Virus record (IMG/VR): IMGVR_UViG_3300045286_000087
Span: 1-38,295 of that record
Reading direction: 5' to 3' (one strand)
Source: a virus
DNA: 38,295 nt
The notes beneath the pieces are model-generated. The model had not been told where the DNA came from and did no database searches. It saw only the letters and a program-made list of their open reading frames with translations. The position numbers and the translations under genes were made by a program. Position 1 is the first letter of the stretch; the number at the start of each line of letters is the position of its first letter. Of this stretch, positions 12,350-20,947 are shown piece by piece.

Positions 12350-12923
12350 ACCGGTCGGGCGTCCGACGCTCTACGATCCCGAGTGCCTGAAGGCGGTCCG
12401 CGCGCTGGCGGGCGTCGGGGCGACCGAGTACGAGATCGCGCACTTTCTCGACATCAACGAAGCCACGATGTGGCGGTGGAAGATCGACCACCCCGAATTT
12501 TGCAAGGCGCTCGAGGTGGGAGAGGCGGCAGCGAAGGCGCGCGTCGGCAGGGCCGTCTTCACGCGTGCGCTCGGGTTCACGAAGAAGGAGAAGCGCGTCG
12601 CGCTCGCCTTCGGCGTGCCGGTCGAGTACGAAGTGGAGGTCTACTATCCGCCGGAGCCGGGCAGCGCGAAGCTCTGGCTCCTCAACAAGGATCCGGAGAA
12701 CTGGCGCGAGAAGCGCGAGGTCCAGGTCTACACTCCGGAGGGCCAGGCGGTCCGCACGTACAGTCCGACGAGGGAGGAGCTCGTTAAATCGTACGATGAG
12801 CGCATTGCTAAAGCCGCAGAAGCGTCCGCTGATTCCGATCCCGACGCTGCTAGCGATCTGGGACGAGACGGACAAGAAGTCGACCGACCCGGAGGCAATG
12901 AGGAGTTTGTGCCTCTCCGATAG
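12201..12923 (+). CDS. Terminase small subunit (HTH DNA recognition) (240 aa)
   Basis: Probable small terminase: recognises phage DNA and loads the large subunit. After a basic Ser/Arg/Ala N-terminus (1-50), residues 51-130 read GRPTLYDP, GVGATEYEIAHFLDINEATM and WRWKIDHPEF, the HTH core of this terminase type, followed by VGRAVFTRALGFTKKE and a KLWLLNKDPENWREK segment typical of the family. The only start in frame is ATG 12201. No alternative lies closer to the HTH, so the basic tail is either real or the gene uses a rare start. The 3' end overlaps terL by 128 bases, in another frame. Confidence 0.8.
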   Translation: MRSGSRRKPTPRKSGGSTPRSATGSSKKAAAKAKPRASRTPRSATTAPSRPVGRPTLYDPECLKAVRALAGVGATEYEIAHFLDINEATMWRWKIDHPEFCKALEVGEAAAKARVGRAVFTRALGFTKKEKRVALAFGVPVEYEVEVYYPPEPGSAKLWLLNKDPENWREKREVQVYTPEGQAVRTYSPTREELVKSYDERIAKAAEASADSDPDAASDLGRDGQEVDRPGGNEEFVPLR

Positions 12924-14391
12924 GTACTATCTTCTCGTCAAGGTTCTCGGACGTCACGACTGCCTGCACCCTTGGATCTACGCACGCTGCCGCGAGGTGG
13001 AGGCGGAGCCCGATGGGTACTTGGATCTATGGGCGCGCGAGCACTACAAGAGCACCGTGATCACCTTCGCGGGCGCGATCCAGGAGACGCTTCGCGACCC
13101 TGAACTGACCGGCTGTATCTTCAGCCACACGAAGCACATCGCGCGCGGGTTCCTCCGTCAGCTGAAGCGCGAGTTCGAGTCGAACGAGACGCTGAAGGCG
13201 CTCTTCCAGGACGTGCTCTGGGCCGAGCCCGACAAGGAGGCGCCGCTGTGGAGCCTCGACGACGGCATCATCGTCAAGCGTCGCAACAACCCGAAGGAGG
13301 CGACGTGGGAGTGCTCGGGCCTCGTCGACGGCCAGCCGACCTCGAGGCACTACCGGCTCCGCATCTACGACGACGTCGTGACGCGCGAGAGCGTGTCGAC
13401 TCCCGAGCAGATCGAGAAGACGACCTCGGCGTGGTCGCTCTCCGATAACCTCGGCACCGAGGGCGGGCGCGTGTGGATGGTCGGCACGCGCTACAACTTC
13501 GCCGACACCTACGACACCGTCATCAAGATGGGAGCGGCCACGCCTCGCGTCTACCCGGCGACGCACGACGGCACGGCGGACGGTCGGCCGGTGCTCCTGT
13601 CGCCGAAGGCGTGGGCGCTGAAGAAGCTCCGGCAACTCGAGGCGGACATCGCGTGCCAGCAGCTGATGAACCCGCTCGCCGGGACGCAGCGGTTCTTCAA
13701 CCCCGACGACATCCAGGTCTACGAGGTGCGTCCGGCCGTGCTGATGGGATACCTCCTCTGCGACCCGGCGCGGTCGAAGAAGAAGGACAGCGCGAACACG
13801 GCCATGATCGTGATCGGGATCGACCACGAGGGCAAGAAGTACGTCCTCGACGGGCTCGATCACAAGATGGACCTCCTCGAGCGGTGGACGAACCTGCGCG
13901 ACCTTCGCAACACGTGGTCGAAGATGCCGGGCCTGATCGGCCTCAAAGTCGGGTATGAGACTTACGGCGCGCAGGCCGACATGGACTTCTTCAACGAGCG
14001 GATGCGGATCGAGAACTGCCGGTTCGAGATCGAGGAGCTTGAATGGCCGAACGACACGCCAGGCTCGAAGGACGACCGCGTGCAGCGGCTGGGACCGGAC
14101 CTCAAGATGCATGCCTTCTACGTGCCGCACCCGACCGACTACGACGAACTGACGCCGCAACAGGTGCGGATGATCGCGGCCGGCTACGAGTACCGGCTCG
14201 CGCAGAAGATCGAGCCGCTCGACGAGCACGGCCAGCGCTACGACCTTACCGAGCGGCTCCGGCTGCAGATCGGGTTCTACCCGTTCAGCGGCCGGAAGGA
14301 CCTCATTGACGCGACGGCGCGCATCTACGACATGGACCCGAGGCCGCCCGTGTGGGTGGACTCCGGTCCCATCGAGCCCGACGAGGTGTAA
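12796..14391 (+). CDS. terL: Terminase large subunit (531 aa)
   Basis: Packaging ATPase and nuclease that cuts concatemers and drives DNA into the head. Visible: degenerate Walker A in WAREHYKST (79-87), Walker B in RIYDDVV (189-195), coupling-type GTRYNF (230-235), and a nuclease domain with an Asp in LLCDPARSKKKDSANTAMI (320-338), then GYETYGAQADMDFF and DLIDATARIYDM. Length and the KST-type P-loop fit podovirus terminases. The start at ATG 12796 (MSALLKPQKRPL) lies inside the small terminase gene. Circular permutation of the assembly suggests headful packaging. Confidence 0.93.
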   Translation: MSALLKPQKRPLIPIPTLLAIWDETDKKSTDPEAMRSLCLSDRYYLLVKVLGRHDCLHPWIYARCREVEAEPDGYLDLWAREHYKSTVITFAGAIQETLRDPELTGCIFSHTKHIARGFLRQLKREFESNETLKALFQDVLWAEPDKEAPLWSLDDGIIVKRRNNPKEATWECSGLVDGQPTSRHYRLRIYDDVVTRESVSTPEQIEKTTSAWSLSDNLGTEGGRVWMVGTRYNFADTYDTVIKMGAATPRVYPATHDGTADGRPVLLSPKAWALKKLRQLEADIACQQLMNPLAGTQRFFNPDDIQVYEVRPAVLMGYLLCDPARSKKKDSANTAMIVIGIDHEGKKYVLDGLDHKMDLLERWTNLRDLRNTWSKMPGLIGLKVGYETYGAQADMDFFNERMRIENCRFEIEELEWPNDTPGSKDDRVQRLGPDLKMHAFYVPHPTDYDELTPQQVRMIAAGYEYRLAQKIEPLDEHGQRYDLTERLRLQIGFYPFSGRKDLIDATARIYDMDPRPPVWVDSGPIEPDEV

Positions 14392-14601
14392 ATGGCACGC
14401 CGCGACCTTTCCGAGAGCGAGATTCGCGAACTCAAGCGCATCGTCGCCGACATGGGCGCCGGCAACTACACGGCGGTCAACATGCCGCGGGCGGCGGTGC
14501 GGGCCTCGGATCTCATTGAAAGGCTAGCGGGTGAGGTGTTAGCCTTGCGCGAGCGGGAGTCGTGGTCCCGGCAACTCCACGAGATCGAGGGAGAGTTCTG
14601 A
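14392..14601 (+). CDS. Small helical protein (69 aa)
   Basis: Starts directly after the terL stop (MARRDLSESEIRELKR). Helical and charged throughout, with ERLAGEVLALRERESW. The stop overlaps the next ATG (TGATG). No family recognised. Confidence 0.65.
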   Translation: MARRDLSESEIRELKRIVADMGAGNYTAVNMPRAAVRASDLIERLAGEVLALRERESWSRQLHEIEGEF

Positions 14602-14798
14602 TGCCCGCCCCTCCGCTGTCTCCAAAGCTCGGGAAGCCGGTCACCAGCCGGCAATTCTCGTGGAAGGAGATGGTCATCCGGCAGTGGGGCAGCCAGTACG
14701 CGGCGCCGGATCATGGCGTCTACGTGTGGTCGAACGGGCGGAGCTTCGACTCGACGGACCTCGGCACGACGGGCATTTACCGGAGGCCCGGTCCGTGA
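14601..14798 (+). CDS. Small unknown protein (65 aa)
   Basis: Starts MPAPPLSPKLGKPVTS at ATG 14601, in a TGATG junction. Contains FSWKEMVIRQWGSQYA and WSNGRSFDSTDLG. No family recognised. A longer frame from 14562 would overlap the previous gene more and is unlikely. Confidence 0.6.
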   Translation: MPAPPLSPKLGKPVTSRQFSWKEMVIRQWGSQYAAPDHGVYVWSNGRSFDSTDLGTTGIYRRPGP

Positions 14799-15043
14799 GC
14801 GACAACGTCGTCAACCTCGGGGCGGTGCGCCACCTTCGCAGCGTCGAGCGGCAGGCGCACGAGGCGATCGAGGAGATCCGCCAGGCGACCCGCGTCGTGA
14901 CGGCTCCGATGATCGGCTGCGGCGGCTGCGAGGGTACGAAGTTCGAGCTCCTCGACGACGGCGGCGTCGTCTGTGCCGGCTGTCACACGCTGATCGTCAA
15001 CCTGCAGTGGTTCGACCGGAACTCGAGGCCGCCGGCCGCATGA
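14795..15043 (+). CDS. Small zinc-ribbon-like protein (82 aa)
   Basis: Starts at GTG 14795 (GTGA). A helical N-terminus is followed by a four-cysteine ribbon, CGGCEG near residue 48 and CAGCH near 66, with a beta-hairpin between. This is the spacing of a zinc ribbon. Common as a small accessory protein near terminase. Function unknown. Confidence 0.68.
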   Translation: MSDNVVNLGAVRHLRSVERQAHEAIEEIRQATRVVTAPMIGCGGCEGTKFELLDDGGVVCAGCHTLIVNLQWFDRNSRPPAA

Positions 15044-15426
15044 GCAAGCAAGACTCCGGCCTCGTCCTGACGACCGTCCGAGGCAACGCGGACGAGCAGT
15101 CGGACATGGACATCGCGCGCCACGTGGCGGCGTGTCTCAACCGCCACTACCCCGGGCACCCGTTCGTGGTCGACGTCCAGGGCCGCGGGATCATCCTCCG
15201 GCACATGGAGATCAGCATCCTAGCCGGGGCGTACTTGCGCCGGCAGGGCTTCGGGTTCCTGATGCCGCGTGACAAGATGGGGACGCCGAAGGAGATCGAG
15301 GCTTCGGCGGTGCGCGCGGGCGGTGCGATGCTGGAACTCTTCAAGCTCCCGCGGGGCCAGTGGACGGGAGCGCTGCCGCAGATCCCGGACGACTGGAAGC
15401 GGGGGCAACAGAGGGGGTTCGGATGA
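15040..15426 (+). CDS. Unknown protein (128 aa)
   Basis: Starts MSKQDSGLVLTTVRG in an ATGA overlap. Alpha/beta pattern: ARHVAACLNRHYPGHPFVV, a strand-turn-strand RGIILRHMEISIL, then a helical LRRQGFGFLMPRDKMG and a tail with WTGALPQIPDDW. Could be a small virion-assembly or packaging accessory protein. No family recognised. Confidence 0.65.
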   Translation: MSKQDSGLVLTTVRGNADEQSDMDIARHVAACLNRHYPGHPFVVDVQGRGIILRHMEISILAGAYLRRQGFGFLMPRDKMGTPKEIEASAVRAGGAMLELFKLPRGQWTGALPQIPDDWKRGQQRGFG

Positions 15427-15668
15427 GCAGCGACTTCAAGGTGACGCCGATCCCGGTGCCGGCGATGCTCGAGCGCGAGGAGATCGACCGCATCGTCTCG
15501 GACCTTCAGAAGCGCCACAAGGGGAAGGGGATCCGCGCGATCGCGGTCGCGTACATTGACGACGAGGGCAACACCTACTCGGCCGTCTCGGACTCGACCA
15601 CGATCTCGCAGCTGTGCTATTTCACGGCGGTCTTTCAGGCCGACGTCGTGCGGTTCCTGTCAAAATGA
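15423..15668 (+). CDS. Small unknown protein (81 aa)
   Basis: Starts MSSDFKVTPIPVPAML in an ATGA overlap. Helix DRIVSDLQKRHKG is followed by the strands IRAIAVAYIDDEGNTYSAV and a helical end. No family recognised. Confidence 0.65.
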   Translation: MSSDFKVTPIPVPAMLEREEIDRIVSDLQKRHKGKGIRAIAVAYIDDEGNTYSAVSDSTTISQLCYFTAVFQADVVRFLSK

Positions 15669-15856
15669 CGAACCTCGAGGACCGTCTGTATCTGGCGCTC
15701 CTCGGCGCGCGGCCGATCGTCTCGGCCCAGGCGAACGTCAACGGCGCGACGATCAAGGTCCTGCAGCTGATCGACCGCGTGACTGCAGAGTACAAGGCGC
15801 AGAAGAGCCAAGAGGAGACGCAGGAGGAGCGTCCGGAGATCGAGCATGCCCCTTGA
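15665..15856 (+). CDS. Small helical protein before portal (63 aa)
   Basis: Starts MTNLEDRLYLALLGARP in an ATGA overlap. Mostly helical with an acidic, Gln/Glu-rich tail. It overlaps the portal gene by 11 bases. No family recognised. Confidence 0.6.
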   Translation: MTNLEDRLYLALLGARPIVSAQANVNGATIKVLQLIDRVTAEYKAQKSQEETQEERPEIEHAP

Positions 15857-18062
15857 GAACGCCCCGAACTCTCCGATGCGTCCGCAGCCTCCCGCGATCG
15901 AGGACCCGCCGCCGTCGGGCGGCGTGATGAACGCCATGCGACCGCAGCCGCCGGCCGTCTACGACCCGCCGGAGGGCGAGTCGCCGAAGTGGCGCATCGG
16001 CCGTGAGGGCCGCGATCCCGACCAGGCGACGCGTCGGTGGTCGCCGGACGAGGACATCGAGACGGGGGACGATCACGAGGAGGAACAGCCGGCCGAGGAT
16101 CAACCTGACTGGGAGCGGCGCGCGAAGGATGCGGAGCGGTTCTCGACGACGTACCTCGACTCGAACTATCGGGGCCAGTGGGACGACTCGCTGCGCGCGT
16201 TCAACAACCAGCACCCGTCCGACTCGAAGTACAACACCGAGAACTTTCGCAAGCGCTCGCGCTTCTACAACCCCGCGCCGCGGACGATCATTCGGAAGAA
16301 CGAGGCCGCCGCGTGCATGGCGTTCTTCTCGAATCAGGATCTCGTCTCCGTGCAGGCGATGAACCCGGCGGACGCGAAGCAACGGCTGTCGGCGGACCTC
16401 AATAAGCAACTCCTGCAGTGGCGCCTCACGAACACGATCCCGTGGTTCCACGTGCTGATGGGCGGCATCCAGGACGCGCAGACGATGGGCGCGTGCGTCG
16501 CTCACATCTTCTGGGACTACCAGGCGGCACCCGGCCCCGGCGGCCGTATGGAGGTCGTGAAGGACCGGCCGTGGGTGGATCTGAAGCCGCTCGAGAACTT
16601 CCGGTTCGACCCGTCGGCGAACTGGATGGACCCGGTCAACACGTCCCCCTACTGGATCGAACTCGTGCCGATGTACGTCGGCGACGTGCGCGAGAAGATG
16701 CGCTATCCGGACCCGAAGGGCCGGAAGTGGACCGAGTACGACGACGCCGACCTCCTCGAGAACGAGAACCCGGACGACTCGACGCGCTCGGCGCGGCTCG
16801 GCCAGGCGCAGGACCCGAACCAGGAGAAGCGCACGATCTCGGACTACGAGGTCGTCTGGGTGCGCTACCACATTCATCGGTGGCGCGGCGGTGACTGGGC
16901 CTTCTGGGCGCTCGGCAACGGGAAGCTCCTGACGGAGCCCGAGCCGCTCCGCAAGACGGTCTTCCACGGCATGCGGCCGTACGTGATGGGCCTCGCGCAT
17001 ATCGAGACCCACAAGGTGGTGCCCTCGAGCGTGCCGACCCTCGTGAAGCCGCTCGAGGACAAGATCAATGCGATCGAGAACCAGCGCAACGACAACGTCC
17101 TCTTCGTGCTCAACAAGCGCTACAAGGTCAAGCGCGGCACGAACGTCGACACCGCGAGCCTCGTCCGCAACGTGCCGGCCGGCATCACGCACGTCGACAA
17201 CATGGAGGACCTCGAGGAGATCACGTGGCAGGACGTCACTGCCTCGTCGTACCAGGAGGCCGACCGGGCGCGGAACTCGTTCGACGATCTGATCGGCAAC
17301 TTCAACCCGATGGCTATGGCGCAGATGGGCGCGCCGCGGGTGTCGACCGATACGGTCAAGATGCTCAATCACTCCCCGTCGGTGCTGACCGACTACATGC
17401 TGACGTGCTTCGCGATCACGTTCGCGCAGCCGGTGCTGAAACAGCTGATCCTCCTCGAGCAGTACTACGAGACCGACTCGAACATCCTCGCCATTGCGGG
17501 CGAGAAGTCGAAGGCGTACCAGAAGTACGGGATCGACCAGGTGACCGACGACATGCTCGACCACCAGCTGACGACCACGGTAAACGTCGGCATGGGCTCG
17601 ACGGACCACCTCGCGAAACTGCAGCGCTTCATGAGCGTCGTGCAGGCGTTCGCGGTGGTCGCGGCGAAGCCGCCCCCGGGCGTCAACCTCGCCGAGGTGT
17701 GGAAGGAGTTCATGGCGCTGGCGGGCTACCAGGACGGCGAGCGCTTCTCGACCGGCCAGAATCCGGAGATGGTGCGCCTCGAGCAGGTCAACAAGCAGCT
17801 GATGATGAAGGTCCAGGAACTGATGCGGCACCGGCAGGACAAGCGCGACTCGAACGTCGTCAAGCTCGTAACGTCCCGCGAGGCGAACCAGACGCGCGAG
17901 CGCATCGCCTCCATGCAGCACGGCGGCAAGCGCGAGCTTACGTACGCTCAGCACCTCCTCGACCAGGACGATATGGTTCTGCAGCGGCTACTCGCCAAGG
18001 AGGGCGCCGAGGAGCAGCAGCAGCAGCCCCAGCCGCAGCCTAGTGCCCCGGCGGCGGCATGA
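15846..18062 (+). CDS. Portal protein (738 aa)
   Basis: Dodecameric ring at the unique vertex, the entry for packaged DNA and joint to the tail. Identified by size, position after terL and before a scaffold/capsid pair, and portal-like features: a Pro/acid-rich N-terminal arm (1-90), an alpha/beta body with SRFYNPAPRTIIRKNEA, LMGGIQDAQTMGACVAHIFW and LKPLENFRFDPSANWMDPVN, long helices in the second half (residues 480-690), and a Gln-rich C-terminus (EEQQQQPQPQPSAPAAA). The size and overall plan fit P22-type and related podovirus portals. A shadow frame on the minus strand opposite is an artefact of GC-rich codons. Confidence 0.88.
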   Translation: MPLENAPNSPMRPQPPAIEDPPPSGGVMNAMRPQPPAVYDPPEGESPKWRIGREGRDPDQATRRWSPDEDIETGDDHEEEQPAEDQPDWERRAKDAERFSTTYLDSNYRGQWDDSLRAFNNQHPSDSKYNTENFRKRSRFYNPAPRTIIRKNEAAACMAFFSNQDLVSVQAMNPADAKQRLSADLNKQLLQWRLTNTIPWFHVLMGGIQDAQTMGACVAHIFWDYQAAPGPGGRMEVVKDRPWVDLKPLENFRFDPSANWMDPVNTSPYWIELVPMYVGDVREKMRYPDPKGRKWTEYDDADLLENENPDDSTRSARLGQAQDPNQEKRTISDYEVVWVRYHIHRWRGGDWAFWALGNGKLLTEPEPLRKTVFHGMRPYVMGLAHIETHKVVPSSVPTLVKPLEDKINAIENQRNDNVLFVLNKRYKVKRGTNVDTASLVRNVPAGITHVDNMEDLEEITWQDVTASSYQEADRARNSFDDLIGNFNPMAMAQMGAPRVSTDTVKMLNHSPSVLTDYMLTCFAITFAQPVLKQLILLEQYYETDSNILAIAGEKSKAYQKYGIDQVTDDMLDHQLTTTVNVGMGSTDHLAKLQRFMSVVQAFAVVAAKPPPGVNLAEVWKEFMALAGYQDGERFSTGQNPEMVRLEQVNKQLMMKVQELMRHRQDKRDSNVVKLVTSREANQTRERIASMQHGGKRELTYAQHLLDQDDMVLQRLLAKEGAEEQQQQPQPQPSAPAAA

Positions 18063-18634
18063 CTTCCGAAGTCGCGAAGTCGTTCCCGATCGTGGACGTC
18101 CGTACGATCCGCCGGCTCGAAATGTGGAAGATCCCGCACGCCGAGCAGCGCTACGACACGGTCGGCGATTACCAGACGTTCGATTACGGGACGCACTACG
18201 TGTTCTCGATCTCGGACCTCAAGGACTGGCGGAAGGAGGCGGCGGTGTTCCTGCACGAGTTCGTGGAGGCGATGCTGTGCAAGGACCAGGGCATCACGAT
18301 CGAGCAGATCGACGCGTGGGACTTCGGGCATCCGGACTCGGATGATCCGGGCGCGTTGCTCGACTGCCCCTACGGGCGGCAGCACAAGATCGCGGAGGCG
18401 CTCGAGCGGTTCTTCGTTCGGGAGCTAGGGTTGAGGTGGGAGGAGCACGAGGAGGCATGTCGTGCGGCCGGTGAATCTAGACCCAAACGACCCGATGGTG
18501 AGGTCGGCGGTATTCGGGCAACAGGTGCAGGACTTCTTGACGGGTCCGATCGGGGACTACCTCCTCTCGCTGGCGCGGAAGGAGGAGGAGGATGCGATCT
18601 CCCGGCTCAAGAAGGCGGACCCGTTCAAGCCTGA
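18059..18634 (+). CDS. Unknown protein with HExxE-like motif; 3' third overlaps next gene (191 aa)
   Basis: Starts MTSEVAKSFPIVDVRT in an ATGA overlap with portal. Residues 1-134 look like a real globular phage protein: FLHEFVEAMLCKDQGI with HEFVE near residue 65, AWDFGHPDSDDPG and QHKIAEALERFFVREL. The HExxE pattern may bind a metal but does not complete a zinc-protease signature. The last 57 residues overlap the following gene in another frame and become low-complexity Gly/Ala/Arg, so the functional protein probably ends near 18460 unless a frameshift is used. Confidence 0.65.
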   Translation: MTSEVAKSFPIVDVRTIRRLEMWKIPHAEQRYDTVGDYQTFDYGTHYVFSISDLKDWRKEAAVFLHEFVEAMLCKDQGITIEQIDAWDFGHPDSDDPGALLDCPYGRQHKIAEALERFFVRELGLRWEEHEEACRAAGESRPKRPDGEVGGIRATGAGLLDGSDRGLPPLAGAEGGGGCDLPAQEGGPVQA

Positions 18635-18773
18635 CGAGATCCTGTACATTCAACTCGAGATCAGGTGGGCCGAGCACTTCCAGGTGTGGCTCGGCAACGC
18701 GGTACAGGACGGACTGAACGCACAAGCGGCCCTCGAGGGCGAGCGCGATATGGAGGACGAAACCGATGGCTAA
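18462..18773 (+). CDS. Small unknown head-region protein (103 aa)
   Basis: Starts at GTG 18462 after CACGAGGAGG, reading MRPVNLDPNDPMVRSAV. Helical, with VQDFLTGPIGDYLLSLARKE and a charged end. It lies between portal and scaffold and could be a small head-completion or scaffold partner. It overlaps both neighbours. No family recognised. Confidence 0.65.
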   Translation: MRPVNLDPNDPMVRSAVFGQQVQDFLTGPIGDYLLSLARKEEEDAISRLKKADPFKPDEILYIQLEIRWAEHFQVWLGNAVQDGLNAQAALEGERDMEDETDG

Positions 18774-19887
18774 GACGCCCGACGAGATCGCGGCCGAAGA
18801 GGACGCAGCGAAGAAGCACCGCGAGGAGCTCGCCAAGCAAGCGAACGCGAACCGCAACAAGGAGCGCGTCGATCGGCTCGGCCAGATCGCCGACAACGCC
18901 GACCGCATCAAGGAGGAGGAGGACGAACTCGAGGACATGACCGACGAGGCGTGGGCTCGGGCGCAGCGGCAGGACCAGGACGAGCCGCCGGAGAAGACCG
19001 AGAAGCGGCGCGTCGCGAAGGACGAGGACGAGGATGCGACGCTCGAGGAGAGCGAGTCCGAGCGTGCGGTGCGTCGCCAGGCGGAGCGCACCGATCGCGA
19101 CATGGACGAGGCGCGCGAGGCGGGCGCCGACGACATCCGCAAGCGCGACGACGGCACCGTGGAGTACCGGCTCGAGAAGAACGGCGAGGTCCGGTGGCTG
19201 ACGCTGTCGGAGCTTCGGGAGGCGGCCGGCGAGGTTCCCGACGAGCGCGAGGACTTGACGGAATCCGAGCCGCGCGGTAGAACGGCTGCGACTCGTGCTC
19301 CCTCCCCTACCGAGGCCGAAAGGCGGGCGGCGGCGGAGGCGGCCAAGGCGGCCCGGAAAGCTAAGCTGAAGGACCTCCTTGCTCGGGTGAGCATGGGTGA
19401 TGAGGCAGCGATCGACGAACTGGCAGAGCTTCAGGCAGGGATCTCGGACGTCACGTCCGACAACCTGCAGGAACTGGTGATCCAGACGGTTGACGCTCGA
19501 GTAGAGGGGAAGACGTCGTTTGATCGTGCGGTCGAGTGGTTCGAGTCCGAGTACCGAGAGGAGCTTGCCAGCCCACGCCTGAAGAAGATGGCCGCCCGCC
19601 TCGATCGGGAGTATGCGGATGAAGATCCGGCTCTCAATCCGAAGGCCCGACTGAAGAAGGTCGGAGAGGAGCTACGGTCATTCAGGCGCGAACTTCTGGG
19701 CGAGCAGGACACCCCGGGCGGACGTCGGAACGTCGACAAGCAAGAGCGCAAGCGGCAGCTGTCCCCGGTCCGTGAAGCCTCCGGCCGTCCGCGGCAGGAG
19801 TCGGAACCGGATGAAGCGGGGTCCGTGCAGGACGCGATCCAGAACATGGCGCGCTCTCGCGGGCAGGCTCGGGCGATCAAACACTAG
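18766..19887 (+). CDS. Scaffolding protein (373 aa)
   Basis: Highly charged, Glu/Asp/Lys/Arg/Ala-rich, without cysteine, and predicted almost wholly helical: the hallmark of phage scaffolds that shape the procapsid and leave it. The acidic stretch EEEDELEDMTDE near residue 50 and the basic end (ERKRQLSPVREASGRPRQE, then ARSRGQARAIKH) give the polarity seen in P22-like scaffolds, whose basic C-terminus binds the coat. Position directly before the coat gene confirms it. No protease domain is seen. Confidence 0.85.
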   Translation: MAKTPDEIAAEEDAAKKHREELAKQANANRNKERVDRLGQIADNADRIKEEEDELEDMTDEAWARAQRQDQDEPPEKTEKRRVAKDEDEDATLEESESERAVRRQAERTDRDMDEAREAGADDIRKRDDGTVEYRLEKNGEVRWLTLSELREAAGEVPDEREDLTESEPRGRTAATRAPSPTEAERRAAAEAAKAARKAKLKDLLARVSMGDEAAIDELAELQAGISDVTSDNLQELVIQTVDARVEGKTSFDRAVEWFESEYREELASPRLKKMAARLDREYADEDPALNPKARLKKVGEELRSFRRELLGEQDTPGGRRNVDKQERKRQLSPVREASGRPRQESEPDEAGSVQDAIQNMARSRGQARAIKH

Positions 19888-19900
19888 GGGCCACACGCAG

Positions 19901-19922
19901 AGGTGGCTCCGCGGAGTCACCT
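19901..19922 (+). promoter_or_regulatory. Hairpin over the capsid ribosome binding site
   Basis: AGGTGGCTC-CGCG-GAGTCACCT: 9 base pairs (one G-U) and a CGCG loop, ending one base before ATG 19924. The only Shine-Dalgarno-like GGAG (19913-19916) lies in its loop and 3' arm. As RNA it could hide the site and tune coat synthesis. As DNA it is a near-perfect 22-bp palindrome. Confidence 0.6.
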
Positions 19923-19923
19923 C

Positions 19924-20913
19924 ATGGCAGGCCAGGTCTGGGCGGTTTCCTCTCTCGGCGGCTACTTCTACAGCCGGCAGCTGTCGAACGTGATGCGCGC
20001 GGCGGTACAGCCGCTCGTCAAGTTCCGGCAGTTCGCGGATGTCCACGACATCTCGCAGCAGGGCAAGAAGAAGGGCGACACCTTCACGTGGGACGTGTTC
20101 TCGGACGTCGCGACCGCAGGCGGCATCCTGACGGAAACGAACACGATGCCCGAGACGAACTTCACGATCGTCCAGGGCACGCTGACCGTCACCGAGGGTG
20201 GCAACTCGATCCCCTACTCGGCGAAGCTCGACAACCTGTCGAAGTTCCCGGTCGAGGACATCATCAAGAAGGTCCTCAAGAACGACGCGGTCAAGTTCTT
20301 CGATCGCCTCGCGTGGGGGCAGTTCAACCAGACGCTTCTCCGCGCGATCCCGGTCGGTGGCAACAGCGCGAACGCGATCGTCCTGTACACGAACGGGACC
20401 GTCACCGGCACGAACAACATCGCCTACTCGAACGCGCACGCGAAGGCGATCTGCGACGCGATGAAGGAGCGCAACATCCCGGCGTACATCGCCGACGACT
20501 ACTACGCGCTCGGCTGGCCAACGACCTTCCGCACGCTCAAGAACGCGCTCGAGGCGATCCACCAGTACTCGGACACCGGCTTCAACCTGATCATGAACGC
20601 CGAGATCGGGCGGTACGAGAACACCCGGTACATCGAGCAGACGAACGTCGCGAAGGGCATCGGCACCACGGGCGTCTCGACCGCGAACGGCGGCGACATG
20701 GTCGCGTGGGTCAACGGCATGTCCGACTGGATCTTCTTCTTCGGCAACGACACCGTCGCCGAGGCGGTCGTGGTCCCGGAGGAGATGCGCGGCAAGATCC
20801 CGACCGACTACGGCCGGTCGAAGGGCATCGCGTGGTACTACCTCGGAGGCTTCGGCATCGTCCACACGCTCGCGACGAACGCGCGCATCGTGAAGTGGGA
20901 CAGCCAGGCGTAG
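19924..20913 (+). CDS. Major capsid protein (329 aa)
   Basis: Coat protein, by position after scaffold and before virion proteins. It begins MAGQVWAVSSLGGYFYS, with LVKFRQFADVHDISQQGKK and GDTFTWDVFSDVATAGG near the start, strand-rich TIVQGTLTVTEGGNSIPY, and a helical KFPVEDIIKKVLKNDAVKFF segment resembling the spine region of HK97-fold coats. Length is suitable for a small-headed podovirus. ATG 19924 is preferred over GTG 19903, because it has GGAG upstream and starts with a typical coat N-terminus. Two hairpins follow the gene. Confidence 0.88.
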   Translation: MAGQVWAVSSLGGYFYSRQLSNVMRAAVQPLVKFRQFADVHDISQQGKKKGDTFTWDVFSDVATAGGILTETNTMPETNFTIVQGTLTVTEGGNSIPYSAKLDNLSKFPVEDIIKKVLKNDAVKFFDRLAWGQFNQTLLRAIPVGGNSANAIVLYTNGTVTGTNNIAYSNAHAKAICDAMKERNIPAYIADDYYALGWPTTFRTLKNALEAIHQYSDTGFNLIMNAEIGRYENTRYIEQTNVAKGIGTTGVSTANGGDMVAWVNGMSDWIFFFGNDTVAEAVVVPEEMRGKIPTDYGRSKGIAWYYLGGFGIVHTLATNARIVKWDSQA

Positions 20914-20921
20914 GACACTCT

Positions 20922-20937
20922 GCGGCCTGACGGCCGC
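20922..20937 (+). terminator. Hairpin after the capsid gene
   Basis: GCGGCC-TGAC-GGCCGC, a perfect 6-bp stem, 8 bases after the capsid stop. First of two tandem hairpins. Confidence 0.5.
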
Positions 20938-20947
20938 TCCAACGGGG

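Noticed and set aside
13027-14229. 400-codon minus-strand frame opposite terL
   Set aside because: Mirror frame of a confident gene, low-complexity Arg/Val/Leu content and no family pattern.
15753-17954. 733-codon open frame on the minus strand opposite the portal gene
   Set aside because: It is rich in Arg, Val, Leu and His as expected from the reverse complement of GC-rich codons. It has no ribosome binding site pattern and covers a well-supported gene.
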